Notes: generated by a model from the letters alone, not told the origin. A DNA stretch of 64,000 nucleotides from Corbicula japonica (GCA_038501625.1 JAZAYU010000361.1:62001-126000), one strand, 5' to 3'; shown: positions 13,261-24,518, numbered from the stretch's first letter. Translations and numbers: made by a program.

Positions 13261-13485
13261 TAGAAGAAGTTGTTAATCAGAACAGGCGCATACATGTACA
13301 AATACCTGAAAAAACTTTTCCAGTGCTTTCAGTGTGGAAACATTTATTCATAATTATTCTTTGCTAACCTGGAAATGCATACTGGAAAGAAACAGTGTGA
13401 GAAATGCAACATATCGGTGATTCACATGAGCATACACTTGAATCTTTGTGGCTTTGAAAAAACGAATCACGTCGGTCAAGTGTAG
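13261..13485 (+). pseudogene. C2H2 zinc-finger relic
   Basis: Read from 13309, one frame shows a finger start (residues KKLFQCFQCG), an in-frame TAA at 13351, then a linker-like MHTGKK, a second Cys pair (QCEKC) and two His residues before a TAG at 13483. This follows the C2H2 layout F-x-C-x2-C ... H-T-G-x-K with losses: the first finger lacks a proper His pair and carries a stop. It sits directly after the 57-bp minisatellite. The element is probably the decayed end of a C2H2 zinc-finger gene or of a transposon-borne finger domain. I see no intact upstream exon. Confidence 0.55.
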
Positions 13486-13507
13486 CAAGGTATTTAAACA
13501 GCAGTTA

Positions 13508-13779
13508 ATAAAATGTTCATGATAGGAGTGTGTCCAAGATCATAAAACTAAGACTGCTGACCAGTCTTAAATCTCAAGCATCTGATTGGCTGAAATGGCG
13601 ACCAGTCGAGGAAGGAGCGCAAAAGTACAAGTAAATAAATGTTCATGATAGGAGTGTGCCCAAGATCATAAAACTAAGACTGCAGACCAGTCTTTAATCT
13701 CAAGCATCTGATTGGCTGAAATGGCGACCAGTCGAGATTTGAGACTGGTCTACAGATTTAATTTTATTATCTTGGTCAC
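13508..13779. mobile_element. Palindromic MITE family, two copies in tandem
   Basis: A half copy (13531-13610) and a longer copy (13657-13779) are both preceded by the same ~24-bp flank (TTCATGATAGGAGTG), so the pair arose by a 126-bp duplication. The family signature is TGCCCAAG...ATAAAAC...GTCTCAAATCTCAAGCATCTGATTGGCTGAAATGG (split here for length) followed by its inverse. These copies read ATCTCAAGCATCTGATTGGC. Confidence 0.85.
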
Positions 13780-15190
13780 AGCTTATAATAACCGTGTTTA
13801 ACTTAAAGCGGTTATTATTGTTGTATGTTTATGTTTTCTAAGCTTTGCGCGTATTTTCAACGCCTGATTCTGATTGTTCATACAGAGAAGTTTTTTTAGA
13901 TCGTTGCAGCTTTTACATAGTTATTCGTACTTAAAGACGTAATATTTGAATTAGTTTCTTGTTGTTGTTGTTTGTTGTTGTTGTTTTTTTTTTGAAAGCC
14001 GTTGCCTTACTTAGAGTTTTTATGTACATATATGTAATTCAGTATGCAAAGTGATAGTTTGGTGTAACTTTAAAGTTTTAAATATTTTTCTGAAGCGGTT
14101 TCATTTTTAAAGTTTTTGTTTTATACAACTGCTGAATATTTAAACAATGGTTAAATCGCTGAAGTAGTGCCATAAAGTTGTAAAATTGCTTGACTACTAA
14201 GGCAATGTTGTGATCGTTTAAGAAGCGAATTTTTATAACTTTCTTAAGCAGTTTCATTTTTGCAGTATGTATATTTCAAACGATATTTTTAGCATGTGCA
14301 TGTTATTCGTTTATGAAGAATATGGATTTTTCCACCAAAAATTGTGTCTAAAATGGAAAATGGTTAAATAGATTATATAAATTACAAAGGTGATTACATT
14401 TCAACGTCCTTTCACCTTGCGGAAACAATACAGCAGTGCATCGGAAATCGCTACAAATCAATGTGCAGTGAGCCAGTGATATGTTGCAAATACACATTGA
14501 TCAGATAACGTTTGTGTCATGGTGTGTTCTTATTAAGCAACTTAAAAATCTCTATTATTTACTTACCGAACTGAACATTTGTCGGTGACTAGCCGTGCAG
14601 TTCACTTTGTTATATGCGGTATCGTATTGTTTTTAAAGACATCTTTATGTTACAGAACAGTCGTGTTTGCAAACATTATATGCAATACAATTACCAAGTC
14701 AGTAATTTTAAAATAAACAACTGAAACAAATTTTGAACTTCCGAACTTGTAAACCTTTCGTCCCCGAGTACAGTAAGTTGGCGTATTACTAAGTAATTAC
14801 TTGAAACCCTTAACTCCAGTGGATATGAAATTTATTCCTCGCACAAACTGTGTACAGATCCAAATAAGCCCGCAATTCGTCCAATATGGATTTACTCTGT
14901 CCGCTTTATATTAATTACATTAATTATATTTTTACCAAGAAGCGACCAGTGTAGATCAAGATCTGATTGTACATGGAGAAGAGGGTTATGTATTTCCCTA
15001 GAATTGGAGCCCAGAACTATTTTATATCGAGCGTTTTTCTTCCTATGCTTTCCAATTAAACGAGACGTTGTTTGAAGCTCTCGTGTTAATACATAAATAT
15101 ATTTTTTTTTTGGTCTTTAGTGATAGCAGATCTAGTACACCGGTAATCTTGTACACCGGTAATCGGGTAAAATTCTCTCAATGCTCGGCA
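13780..15190. other. Intergenic AT-rich DNA with a GTT microsatellite
   Basis: A (GTT)n tract with a T run lies at about 13961-13996. Otherwise I see no gene or element. Confidence 0.45.
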
Positions 15191-15191
15191 C

Positions 15192-15236
15192 ATGATTTGA
15201 GACTAGTCTCTTGATTTAGTTTTATGACCTTGGGGC
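15192..15236. mobile_element. Half copy of the palindromic MITE family
   Basis: The right half only: GATTTGAGACTAGTCTC, then TTAGTTTTATGACCTTGGGG. It abuts the SINE-like element that follows. Confidence 0.65.
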
Positions 15237-15239
15237 CAG

Positions 15240-15550
15240 CATAATATAAAAGGTGTGTTCTGTTTTCTTAACTTTAAACATGGACGTTGGTAGAGCACTT
15301 TACTGTACTGTCAATACAAGGTGTTTGTTTGAACCCCGCCGACGGCAAAATTTGTGACATTTTTTAATGTCTGATTTCCGACGTTGCCTCTTAGTTAGTT
15401 GGCTTTATACTCTTATTCATGTGAGGTTGCAGTCGGTCATTTGGGGAAAAAATATGAGCAGTGATCGGATAAACAGGAACGCGAATTAGTTAAGCTAACC
15501 ACCGGAATATAAACAAGCGGCGCCGAACCCTAAAAAACAAACAACAACAA
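15240..15550 (+). mobile_element. tRNA-derived SINE-like element
   Basis: An A-box-like GTTGGTAGAGCA (15286-15297) and a B-box-like GTTTGAACCC (about 15326-15335) lie at tRNA-like spacing. A ~200-bp body and an A-rich tail (TAAAAAACAAACAACAACAA) follow. The tRNA part cannot form a complete cloverleaf by eye, so this is a SINE head and not a tRNA gene. V-SINE families with such heads are known in molluscs; membership is not shown here. Confidence 0.5.
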
Positions 15551-16138
15551 ATATCTTTGTCAATTTTATATTGAAAGTAAATTAATGCTCTGAACTGTAT
15601 ATATTCGTCAGTACCTGAATGAATTACTAATTCCTTTTGTTTTAATTCTTGATTTGTCTCAAACAAATACCGCAGAATGCACCGAACATAAAGGTGACCC
15701 GAAATTAATTTTTAAACTGTCAATGTCAACGAAAGCGAATATTAATCAGCAAATTTCACTGGAACATGCAACGTCTGGAACAACACAAAGCCAGATAATG
15801 TCGACAATGTAAGCACTGCACTCACCGGCTCGCTTTGTGGGTAAGACTTAAGACTAGACGCATTTGTGGAATTCCCGACTCATTGAGAGTGTCCCTTTTG
15901 GGGGCGCGTCCAGATCGGAAGTCAGCTCTCTCAGTTTCCTCCTTGCTTTCGTATGTCTACGTTAAGGTAAGTCAAAACCGTGGTCTGTGGAAACAAATAT
16001 TAAAGGAAGACAGGGTTAAAACATGAAAAAACATCTTGTTTAAGCATACAGCAACTAAATCTTACACTTAGGCCTACTTCATATATTTTAAACGTCTGCT
16101 TACAAGCGCCAATGAAGCAAAGGTCTGTCACGAAAACT
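15551..16138. other. Non-coding stretch
   Basis: A 63-codon frame at 15835-16026 includes a donor-like AAG|GTAAGTC context but has no partner exons or motif. No gene is called. Confidence 0.35.
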
Positions 16139-16286
16139 GGGCTAAAGGTTTTAAAACTGAGATTAGAAAACCAGTCTCAAATCTCAAGGATCTGATTGGC
16201 TGAAATGGCGAAAGGACGCCATTTCAGCCAATCAGATGCTTGAGATTCGAGACTGGTTTCCATGCTCAGTTTTATAACCTTGGGCA
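16139..16286. mobile_element. Palindromic MITE, near full length
   Basis: The left arm carries ACCAGTCTCAAATCTCAAGG and the right arm carries the inverse ending TTTTATAACCTTGGGCA. The arms meet at an ATGGCGAAAGGACGCCAT centre. Confidence 0.9.
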
Positions 16287-16530
16287 CTGATGATATTTCA
16301 AGTATTGTCAAACAATTGATATCAAACATAGTGTTTTAGTTTTAAATGTTTACTTCATGTGTCTGCCTAAAGAAATATAAAATTTGTCGTATTTACTTGA
16401 AATTCTATGCTAATTAAAATTCTACTCCTTGGATTTCTTTAAGCCTGAGTATAGCAAACCGTGAGATTGACATAAACTAATATATACAAAAAAAGACGTA
16501 AACTAGCGGAATGCTTTCACTTTCAGGGTT

Positions 16531-16672
16531 GAAGGTTATAAAACTGAGCATGAAAACCTGTCTCAAATCTCAAGCATCTGATTGGCTGAAATGGCGACTG
16601 GTCTCCATTTCAGCCAATCAGATGCTTGAGATTTGAGACTGGTTTCCATGCTCAGTTTTATAACCTTGGGCA
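16531..16672. mobile_element. Palindromic MITE, near full length
   Basis: This is one of the best preserved copies, with arms nearly perfect inverses over about 65 bp. The left end is GGTTATAAAACTGAGC and the right end GCTCAGTTTTATAACC. The centre is GCGACTGGTCTCC. Confidence 0.92.
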
Positions 16673-17349
16673 CAGACCTCTTTAGTGTTAAGAGTAATGT
16701 TTCCGGCTCTTTCTCCGTCTCTATTTTTTGCACTGTCTAACAAGACGCTTAGCTGTCAATCCAATACATAGAAGTGCTAGCCTTAGACTTGTCTTAGACA
16801 CTTAATTTCATGTCGATTTAACTAACGCACACAAGCTTATACTTTAAATTGTTGAAAGCAACATGCTCCTCTGCAATACCTAACAATTTACATGGAACAA
16901 AAAAGACACCGACTTGGATGCGTTCAGACGAAAACAGGCATACATCTTACAAGAAATGTATTGCTTGTTATTTGATAACTTCTCCTGATATTTTTTTCGG
17001 GGAATATGGGCATACGCCTGGTTGTACTGTACAAATTTTTTTTTGCGTTTAAGTCGCAACATTTTGCATATATCTATCAAAACTGTCGGGCCGCGATTCT
17101 TTACAAATTAGCACAGTTTGTGCTTTTTCTACAAACTAAAACTAGAATGGTGAGGGGTACTTTTAGATGAGTGCTTTGCCATTGTATCATCATCTAAAGA
17201 AGCAGAAAGTGTAAACTCACTGTGGTGACGCACCTTGTCAAGTTATCCGCCATTAAAGTGCGTTTTATACCCGACAGAAATTCGTCGATAGTCGCGTCTT
17301 AAGTGTGAAAGCTATGTCCAGTGTGTTGTTATCGTTGCCTTTACCTATT
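16673..17349. other. Non-coding stretch
   Basis: Overlapping 66-67-codon frames on both strands (16849-17080) are probably chance. No motif seen. Confidence 0.35.
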
Positions 17350-18032
17350 TTAAGGGACCACTCCCCCCATGGACGTTCGTCCATAACAAGAAAATTAGCA
17401 AACTCTCGATGACCGTGAAATGTCGATCAATGAAACTTTGCACCAATACTTGTTACTAATTATCTTTTTTTTGCATACAGTAATACACGTTAGAAAAGTA
17501 AAGAAAAAAGCTAGACCTAAAAATTCCTTAAAATTCATAAAAACTAAGCAATACAAAACATAATTTTAAATAATAGTGTGAGTGTAATGATACTGACAAG
17601 AAAATGTTGTGTACTTTGTAAAGAACTTTCAACTACTAAAAGAGAAATCAATGATTGTCATCCGTTTACGCGACCAAGTAGCGACCAGGAAATTGAAGGT
17701 CAAACACACTTTTACTAATATCTCATAAAGTTTACACATGTAAGTCACGAGGACACAATATATTGTAGTCAGTATCATATAACTCATGTGGGAATTTAAA
17801 ATGATGTTTTGTGTTGTTAAGTTTTTGTGAATTTATGTAAATAGAAGTTTAGGGGATGTTTAGATCTCGCTTTTTTTCTTTACTGTTCTAATGTGTCTTA
17901 CCATATGCATAATAACGATAAATTAGTAACACTCATTTGAGCAAAGTTTCATTGAACGACATCTGCCGTTATTGAGATTTTAATAATTTTCTTTTTATCG
18001 ATGAAATTGCAGGGGAGGGGTGTAGCCCTTAA
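17350..18032. mobile_element. 683-bp inverted-repeat (foldback) element
   Basis: Starting TTAAGGGACCACTCCCCCC and ending GGGGAGGGGTGTAGCCCTTAA, the two halves are inverted copies along almost their whole length. Examples are TCAATGAAACTTTGC at 17428 and its inverse near 17946, and the stretches around 17560 and 17800. Arms are about 330 bp, diverged by roughly a quarter by eye, with a short centre near 17690. No protein is encoded. Confidence 0.8.
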
Positions 18033-18849
18033 GTGCTCTGTAAAGCAGATATAATTTCAGAAAAGGTTGTTTTTGTCGATATGTACGGACCGCTTGTATG
18101 AGATTTTGTTATGTATAAAGTATACTCTAATTCTATATTTAATTATCATGGTAATCAAAATGATATATCGACATGCTTTGGGTATGTTGACACAAACATA
18201 GCTTGGAGTTTTTAAAAAAATCACATGTATTAACAAACTTTTGAATTTCTCAAAAAAAAACTGCATTAGCAAACTAACGAAAGAAATATTAAGCCAATAA
18301 ATTAATAGAAAAATGAACATTTTTTTTATATGATAAAAGGTTGACGCTTAAATTTTGCGCAAATGTACAAATATCTTGGTTAGAATCAAACCACTAATTT
18401 GAGATTTAATGTTTCGAAATATTTTGGTACATCTGTAAGAAAGTTAGCTGAAGGCTAATTACTTGTAAATAGTCCACCGGATGTTACTACTCGGGCTAGT
18501 CAAGCACTGGCTGAAACTAAATAGTCCCATTTTTTGCATTTTGGGGGCATTAATTGACAAGTATGGGCTGAAATGGACATGTTTAGTAAATGGCATGCTT
18601 TTACTGACACACTGATACCAAATTTATGTTTAGAAATGCAATCTATGAAAAAAGGCCCTGATTTTAAGACGGCATGTGTAAAACAGTTTTGAAGTTCACA
18701 CCGTAGTGAAAAAAACAGGCCACCGGATTCAAGATGGCAAATCTCTGTTAATTGATACACGACCCATACTTTTCTTGCTGGAAATAATACAAACACTTAG
18801 CTTTAAAAGCTAGTAAGTTAACCCCTTATCTATTTACAGGTCTTACACC
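18033..18849. other. Non-coding stretch with a short dispersed repeat
   Basis: GGTTGACGCTTAAATT near 18340 recurs at 20661, with similar sequence for ~55 bp. Two minus-strand frames (18057-18320 and 18500-18796) have no recognisable features. Confidence 0.4.
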
Positions 18850-18910
18850 TGAAGCGAATGAAATCGTATTGACATCCGTAAGTTACGCTGAGTAGTTAAC
18901 TCCCTTGTAA

Positions 18911-19637
18911 GTAAGTAAGTAAGTAAATTTTATTATAGTGACATTGTGTATAATATTTACAAACTATAATAACAAATAATTACAACACCCGGTCACGTTG
19001 GGCCTATAAGTCACTTCAGATGATTTTAAACATTAGAACAGAAACTAATACTCTCTGACATTTTCAATTAGCACGCATGTATTATTTACATTTTAAGTCA
19101 CACAAAATAAAAGAAAATATGTACATATGGTATGTCTGAACGAGAGTTTGAAAAGAAATAAATACATATGACTTAAGTTGACTTTTAACGAGAGACTATT
19201 CGTAAAAAATAGATAATTGATTTAAATGTACAGTATATATTTTCTTTTAATCATGCCGCTTACAATAAATTTTGACACATGTATAACATGGTTATATAGT
19301 AAATAAACTAGTTTTCTGAATCTGAAAGCGTTGGAAAATGTTCATTATCGTAGATTGTCTCTGATGTCCTGATACATGGAACACTTTAATAAGAAATGAG
19401 TTTCATCTTCTACTTCACTAATACTATTGCAAATTTGGCACAATCTATCATTTTGGTTAAGACCCACAAATCTTCCAGTTTCAACTCTAAGAGGTAGAAT
19501 ACCGCAACGAAATTGTGCTAAATGTGATCTCTCAACCTTTGTAAGATTTGCCAAAAGATATTTTTCTGTATTGTATTCTGATTTAAATTTTATGTAAGTT
19601 CTAATCTTTGAGACTGTTTTAAAACAGGTTGTAAAAA
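18911..19637 (-). mobile_element. 5'-truncated LINE (non-LTR retrotransposon)
   Basis: The insert is bounded by CTTGTAA at 18904-18910 and again at 19638-19644, a 7-bp target duplication within the ~370-bp unit. On the minus strand it contains the C-terminal end of a reverse-transcriptase ORF, then a ~430-bp 3' untranslated part. That part ends ATAATAAAATTTACTTACTT, meaning an AATAAA word followed by a (TTAC)n tail. The 5' end is truncated within the ORF. Confidence 0.82.
19345..19637 (-). pseudogene. LINE reverse transcriptase, C-terminal fragment
   Basis: About 98 residues remain. They include SHLAQFRCGILPLRVETGRF and a zinc-knuckle of the form CQIC-x10-H-x4-C, the usual C-terminal cysteine motif after the thumb of several animal LINE reverse transcriptases. 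The frame can be read upstream to an ATG at 19662. Those first eight codons (MQNSTFLQ) come from the interrupted tandem repeat and not from the LINE. The catalytic core (YxDD) is missing, so the copy is inactive. The clade is not assigned; jockey/CR1/Nimb-type elements are candidates. Confidence 0.8.
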
Positions 19638-19912
19638 CTTGTAAAAAGGTTGAATTTTGCAATCTTTGAATGATTCAATTAAAAAAAATGTTGTTTTTCT
19701 AGAACTGAACTTTCAGGAAATATACACAAGCGGAATAGTAAGAAATCCCTATTACAGAGAAAAATGTAATATATAAAAAGAACTATAAATAAAAAACCCT
19801 GTATAGCAAGCATTTTTATTGCTGACGTTTTACGATAAACGCGTTTGGGAAATGCTGTGAAGCATAGTACTTTATCCAGCTTGGCAGATTGAAGTTGGCA
19901 GCTTGCAGTCTG

Positions 19913-20058
19913 TGCCAAAGATGATAAAACAAAATCTGGAGATCAGTCTCAAATCTCAAGCATCTGATTGGCTGAAATGGCAACCAGTCGCCATTTCAGC
20001 CAATCAGATCCTTGAGATTTGAGACTGATCTCGAAACTTAGTTTATGATCTTGGGCCC
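19913..20058. mobile_element. Palindromic MITE inserted in the 370-bp array
   Basis: Ends are TGCCAAAGATGATAAAAC and TTTATGATCTTGGGC. It splits the array words GCAGTCTG and CAGCATAAAAA, which are adjacent in other units (for example near 21150). Confidence 0.88.
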
Positions 20059-22080
20059 TGACAGCATAAAAACATAACTTTTAGGGGATGGATATAAGTT
20101 TAAAATAAACAATGCGAATGAACTCGTATTGACAACCGTATTTTACAGGAGTAGTTACTTCCCTTGTAAAACTGTTCTTGACTTAAATTATGTTTTAAAA
20201 TGTGTGCGTTTGGAAAGTATGCACTAGCGAGAGTATAAGAAACGTTGAAAACTTAGAAAAAAGGAATGTTAAGTCATCTGACGTTTTACGTTTTGTAACA
20301 AAAATTTTCGGTAATGCTCATACGTAAATTCAGCTTAGCAGATTGAGGGTTGGCACATTGGCAGCCTGGCAGCATTAAACATATTTATCTTTAATATTAG
20401 GATTTTTCACTTATATTTTATGATATCTATTTAGTTTACAGTAATCTGCTGATTTTTTTTCCAAAAAAAAGTAAATTTCAATATGGTTTTTCCATTAGTG
20501 ATGATACATAAAATTGTTATACACATATTGAGTATTCATTATTTATATAACTAATATTGGAACTGTTGATTTCACATCCTAAGCCAAGAAAATGATTGCA
20601 CATCCTAAGCCAAGAAATAGAATAAAATCAAATTTAATAATACTTATGAACAACATGACAGGTTGACGCTTAAATTATCGCAAATGTGTAGCTTTCTTGG
20701 TTGCACACTAGAGTTTGGAAATAACAACACAAATGTGATTTAAGGCTGTCATGTTTTGAATTTTTGGGAACATATATATCGGTATACAAATTAAGCAAAT
20801 TACCCATGTACGATAATAATAACTCGTATAGACATCCGTATTTAACGCGCAATAGTGAAATCGCTTTTAAAAACGCCGGATTTTGCAATCCTTAACTAAT
20901 TAAATAACAATTAAATAACTTACTTTCTGTAAGTGTGTGCTTTTTGGAAAATAGAAACGTTTGGAGCAAAAAAGAAGTATTATACTGAGAAAAAGTAATA
21001 TTTGAAATATATATCATTAACAAGTGTATAGTCAGCACTTTTTATTGCTTTTTAGGATTTGTTTTAAGGCGTAAAGGTTATGCTAAGATGTGAAACACTA
21101 TCATTTAATCAAGCTTGGAAGATTGAAGTAAGCAGCTGAGCAGTCCGGCAGCATAAAAAGAATAGATTTTGGGATGTAAATTAGAAAAGCGAATGAACTC
21201 GTATTGACAACCATATTTTACCCGGAGTAGTTAACTCCCTTGCAAAAGTCGGATTATGCAATCATTTACAAATTTATTAAATCGATAACACGGTTATTTT
21301 GAACTGTGTGCTTTTGGAAATTAGATACAAGCGTGAGCAAAAAGAAATGAATTATACTGAGAAACAATGAAATAATATTAAACGCTCTACTATTAAAATC
21401 ATACATGTACAGTTTACACTTTATTTATTGCTTATGTTTTAGGTTATGTTTTTAAGTGTTTAGGTAATGCTAATAAGTGAAGAAAGATACTTTTATCGAG
21501 CTAGGCAGCGTAAACGTGGCATCTTACCGACATAGCAATATAGAAATATAGATAAGCAAAGCAAATTAACCTGTATTGACAGCATTATTTTATCCAGAGT
21601 AGTTTACTTCTTTGTAAAAAGTCGGATTTTGCAATCACTGACTAATTAAATTAGTAAAGTGTGTGCTTTTGGAAAGAATTGCAAGCGTGAGCATTAGAAA
21701 TGAATGATACTAAGGAAAACTGAAATTATATTAAAACTATACGTTTATAATTATACATGCACAGTCAGCAAAGTACCCATTGCTGATGTTTTACGTAATG
21801 ATTTTCAGCGTTTATGTAATTCTGAAACCGTAAGCGCGATACCAGCTTGGCAGCGTGAAGTTGCTTAGCAGCCTCGCAATATAGAAAGCATAGATTTAGG
21901 CGGATGTATATATAACAAAAAAGCAAAGCGAATTAACTCGTATTGACAACCGTATTTTACCCGGAGTGGTTAACTCCTTTGTAAAAGTCGGATCATCATA
22001 AGACTTATAAAGCATGAGATGAAATGAATTATGCTGAGAAAAAAATAAAAACAATGTTTAAAAACTTTAAAAAATAAGAT

Positions 22081-22615
22081 TTTGCAATCATTGCCTCTTT
22101 GCGAAAACCAGTTCCAAAATCGAAATAGAAATATCCGCAATCATATTAAGTAAATACTCATAGATCCGAGTATTGAGGTCGGATTCACTACAATTTCAAA
22201 CAGCTAATCATTTGTTACCAATAGAAACCGGTCGGCTCGAAGAAACACCTTCCTAAGAGCGATGATGCACATTATGTTACCAAGACAACCATATTTGTTG
22301 TGCAAGTCAGGACCTTTTGTATTGCAAATATTTTCTGAACGAAAGAGATGTCTGCAAAGTTTAATTAATTTAATATAATCAGGTTCACGACCTAACGCTG
22401 AAAACACTCTTATCGTTGGAATTACTTCCAGTCTTAAAATATTATGTTAGTAAGTTTGTAAAAATAATCATAAATAAATACAACGTTGATTTACCTAAAT
22501 ACATGCCGATACCTCCAAACTACAGCAGGTGTGGTCGCCGGTCATCGTTGGGTGGGACGTCGTTAGTCGGTTTCGATGGAGTTTCTGGAGCGTCTTATTA
22601 CCGTAGCCGAGACCT
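22081..22615. other. Non-coding stretch
   Basis: The tail of the tandem array fades out here. Two small frames (22204-22407 minus, 22416-22631 plus) show nothing recognisable. Confidence 0.35.
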
Positions 22616-22762
22616 GTGCCCAAGGTTATAAAACTGAGCATGGAAACCAGTCTCAAATCTCAAGCATCTGATTGGCTGAAATGGCGACTGGTCGCCATTT
22701 CAGCCAATCAGATGCTTGAGATTTGAGACTGGTTTCCACACTCAGTTTTATAACCTTCAGCC
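22616..22762. mobile_element. Palindromic MITE, near full length
   Basis: It opens GTGCCCAAGGTTATAAAACT and is symmetrical about GGCGACTGGTCGCC. It closes with CTCAGTTTTATAACCTTCAG. Confidence 0.9.
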
Positions 22763-22849
22763 TTGGTCGTACTTCCTTGATCTAGATACAAAGCACAGAA
22801 ATTGGTATGCAAACTTGTTTGATCGGTGGATAGAACATCATTTCAAGTG

Positions 22850-23051
22850 CACCCAGCTTATTCACCTGACTTGGCCCCCGTAGACTTTAAAGTCTTCCCC
22901 GTGGTAAGACCACAGATTCGAACATTTTAAGGAACTGTCCTTTGCTATTCATTATGTTTTGTCTAAATTAAAGCCACACTGGTATCTACATATGTTAAAC
23001 ATATTGTTAAGACGATATGAGAAGTGTGTGGATGTTAACGATGAAAAGTGA
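22850..23051 (+). pseudogene. Mariner-type transposase relic, C-terminal half
   Basis: Frame 22850-22930 reads HPAYSPDLAPVDFKVFPV, the conserved catalytic-site region of mariner transposases (HPPYSPDLAP-x-D, where the last Asp is the third catalytic residue), then stops. At about 23010-23051 a second stretch reads LRRYEKCVDVNDEK followed by TGA, which resembles the mariner C-terminus. Stops lie between the two parts, so this is an inactive fragment. The first two catalytic Asp residues are not seen. Confidence 0.72.
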
Positions 23052-23458
23052 CCGCGCGAATAACTTTACTGTTGCGCCAACGACTTCATCATAATTTCGA
23101 AGAATACCGCCCCGGCACACACAGTACATGGAGTGTGTTTATGTATATTTGTGTATATTTGTGTCGTTTATTGTCAGAAAGCTTTAAAAACTTCAGGAAT
23201 TATGTATTAAATATTGAAATTTATGACAGATCTTTTTTCAGGGTTTCTCCTTGTCAGTATCTGAGCAATTCGCCCCGTCCGGTTATTTCCGGATCACCCC
23301 TCGTATTTTATATATGTGTGTTATTTTTACCCAAACTGTGGCGAAATCGGTCGAAGCTGATTAGGTGAGCTACAAAATGCAAGATGTTCATGATGTTTAT
23401 CGCTCGACTTTGTCTTTTTTCCATAAGGGAACTAACTCGTCCGGGCATGTTGATTTGC

Positions 23459-24040
23459 ACGAGGGGTATTCAAAAAGTTTGCGGGAAAGTATTACAAAAC
23501 GTGTAATAGACCTCGATTACGTCCATTATGATAATTATAATGAATTTATTTTACAAAATGAATTGTCATAGGTCTACACTTGTTCGTAAGGAAGTGGCAG
23601 TCTCTATGCCATCGTCACTTGACGTAAACTGGTCCAATTTTAAATAATTCTGGTGCCGCGGTACCATTTTCAAGACAGAGTAAGATTCTAGGAGCAGTCG
23701 CAAGATTTTTTCAAGATTTCGAGATTCAAACACTCAATACACGAACGCATGTAATTCTGAACTATATTGCCCTAAATCGATAATGTCGCGTCACATCGAA
23801 AAATCAAGGACTTATTTGAAACAAAAATAAAGACCGCCGTGTCGAAATTACGAAATTAGCGCCAGAGTTGTGATGGGACTGTGTAGAGCATCAGTCATGA
23901 TAAACATTTTAAGAGAAGACCCTGCAAGACGGTTCCAAAAATGTTTCCAGATCTTTCAAAAGAATCAGAGCGTCAAGTTTTGTGAGCGAATTTTAACCAA
24001 TTTGATCAAACACATAGTTGCCGATGGTGGGAACAGTGCC
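23459..24040 (+). pseudogene. Second mariner relic: end repeat plus transposase mid-part
   Basis: ACGAGGGGTATTCAAAAAGT at 23459 has the form of a mariner terminal repeat. From about 23850 the plus strand shows ASVMINILRED, then in a shifted frame TVPKMFPDLSKESERQ, then back to VKFCERILTNLIK. Together these resemble the mariner stretch between the helix-turn-helix and the first catalytic Asp. Two frame changes and stops show decay. It is cut off by a palindromic MITE at 24036. Confidence 0.55.
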
Positions 24041-24105
24041 CAAAATCATATAACTAATGCTGGAGACCAGATCTGATCGCCAGTTCAGTCCGGCAATCAG
24101 ATGGT
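24036..24105. mobile_element. Palindromic MITE, degenerate partial copy
   Basis: Begins AGTGCCCAAAATCATATAAC and keeps GGAGACCAG, then diverges. Confidence 0.55.
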
Positions 24106-24518
24106 CATCATGCATGTAAGTTTACGTTAACGGAGGAGTGATCTTGAGCAATGCAATACCACTAGGACAATTAGCGCAGTATCGCTCAAATGTAAGCAAC
24201 AAATCTTTGTTTGATATTAAAGCTTACAGTTAATTACACATGTAATATTTTGTATATCAGAGGTGTATAAATTACAAATAGCGTTACACTTACAATAACA
24301 TTTTCACAGGTCTTTACAACGAAATTTACTTGAAGATAGCATATGAACTTTGCATCACAACCATGAACCCGCGTATCGTGGAACTGCAACTCAGTGAAAC
24401 ACAACCAATAACCCTCGCATCGTGGAGTTGCTCAGTAAGTGATCGCCTGATTATTCTATATAAGTTCTAGAACATCCTGATCCAAGATCACCAGACTGAG
24501 ACTCAGACTAGTAGACCT
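24106..24518. other. Non-coding stretch
   Basis: A short imperfect direct repeat (AACCCGCGTATCGTGGA and AACCCTCGCATCGTGGA, 24364-24425) is the only structure seen. Confidence 0.4.

Larger units (their letters stand above)
18850..22080. repeat. Divergent ~370-bp tandem array
   Basis: The word AACTCGTATTGACAACCGTA or close variants occurs at 18862, 20121, 20821, 21196, 21568 and 21935. Undisturbed spacings are 375, 372 and 367 bp. Each unit continues with AGTAGTTAACTCCCTTG, TCGGATTTTGCAATC, GTGTGTGCTTTTGGA and GCTTGGCAG(A/C). The first interval is stretched by a LINE (18911-19637) and a MITE (19913-20058); removing both leaves ~340 bp. No unit carries a supported gene. Confidence 0.85.

Noticed and set aside
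15280..15345. Possible tRNA gene
   Set aside because: A- and B-box-like words are present, but I cannot form acceptor and anticodon stems. A SINE head explains it better.
19639..19662. LINE ORF start at the ATG near 19662
   Set aside because: The first eight codons belong to the flanking ~370-bp repeat. The LINE ends at the target duplication.
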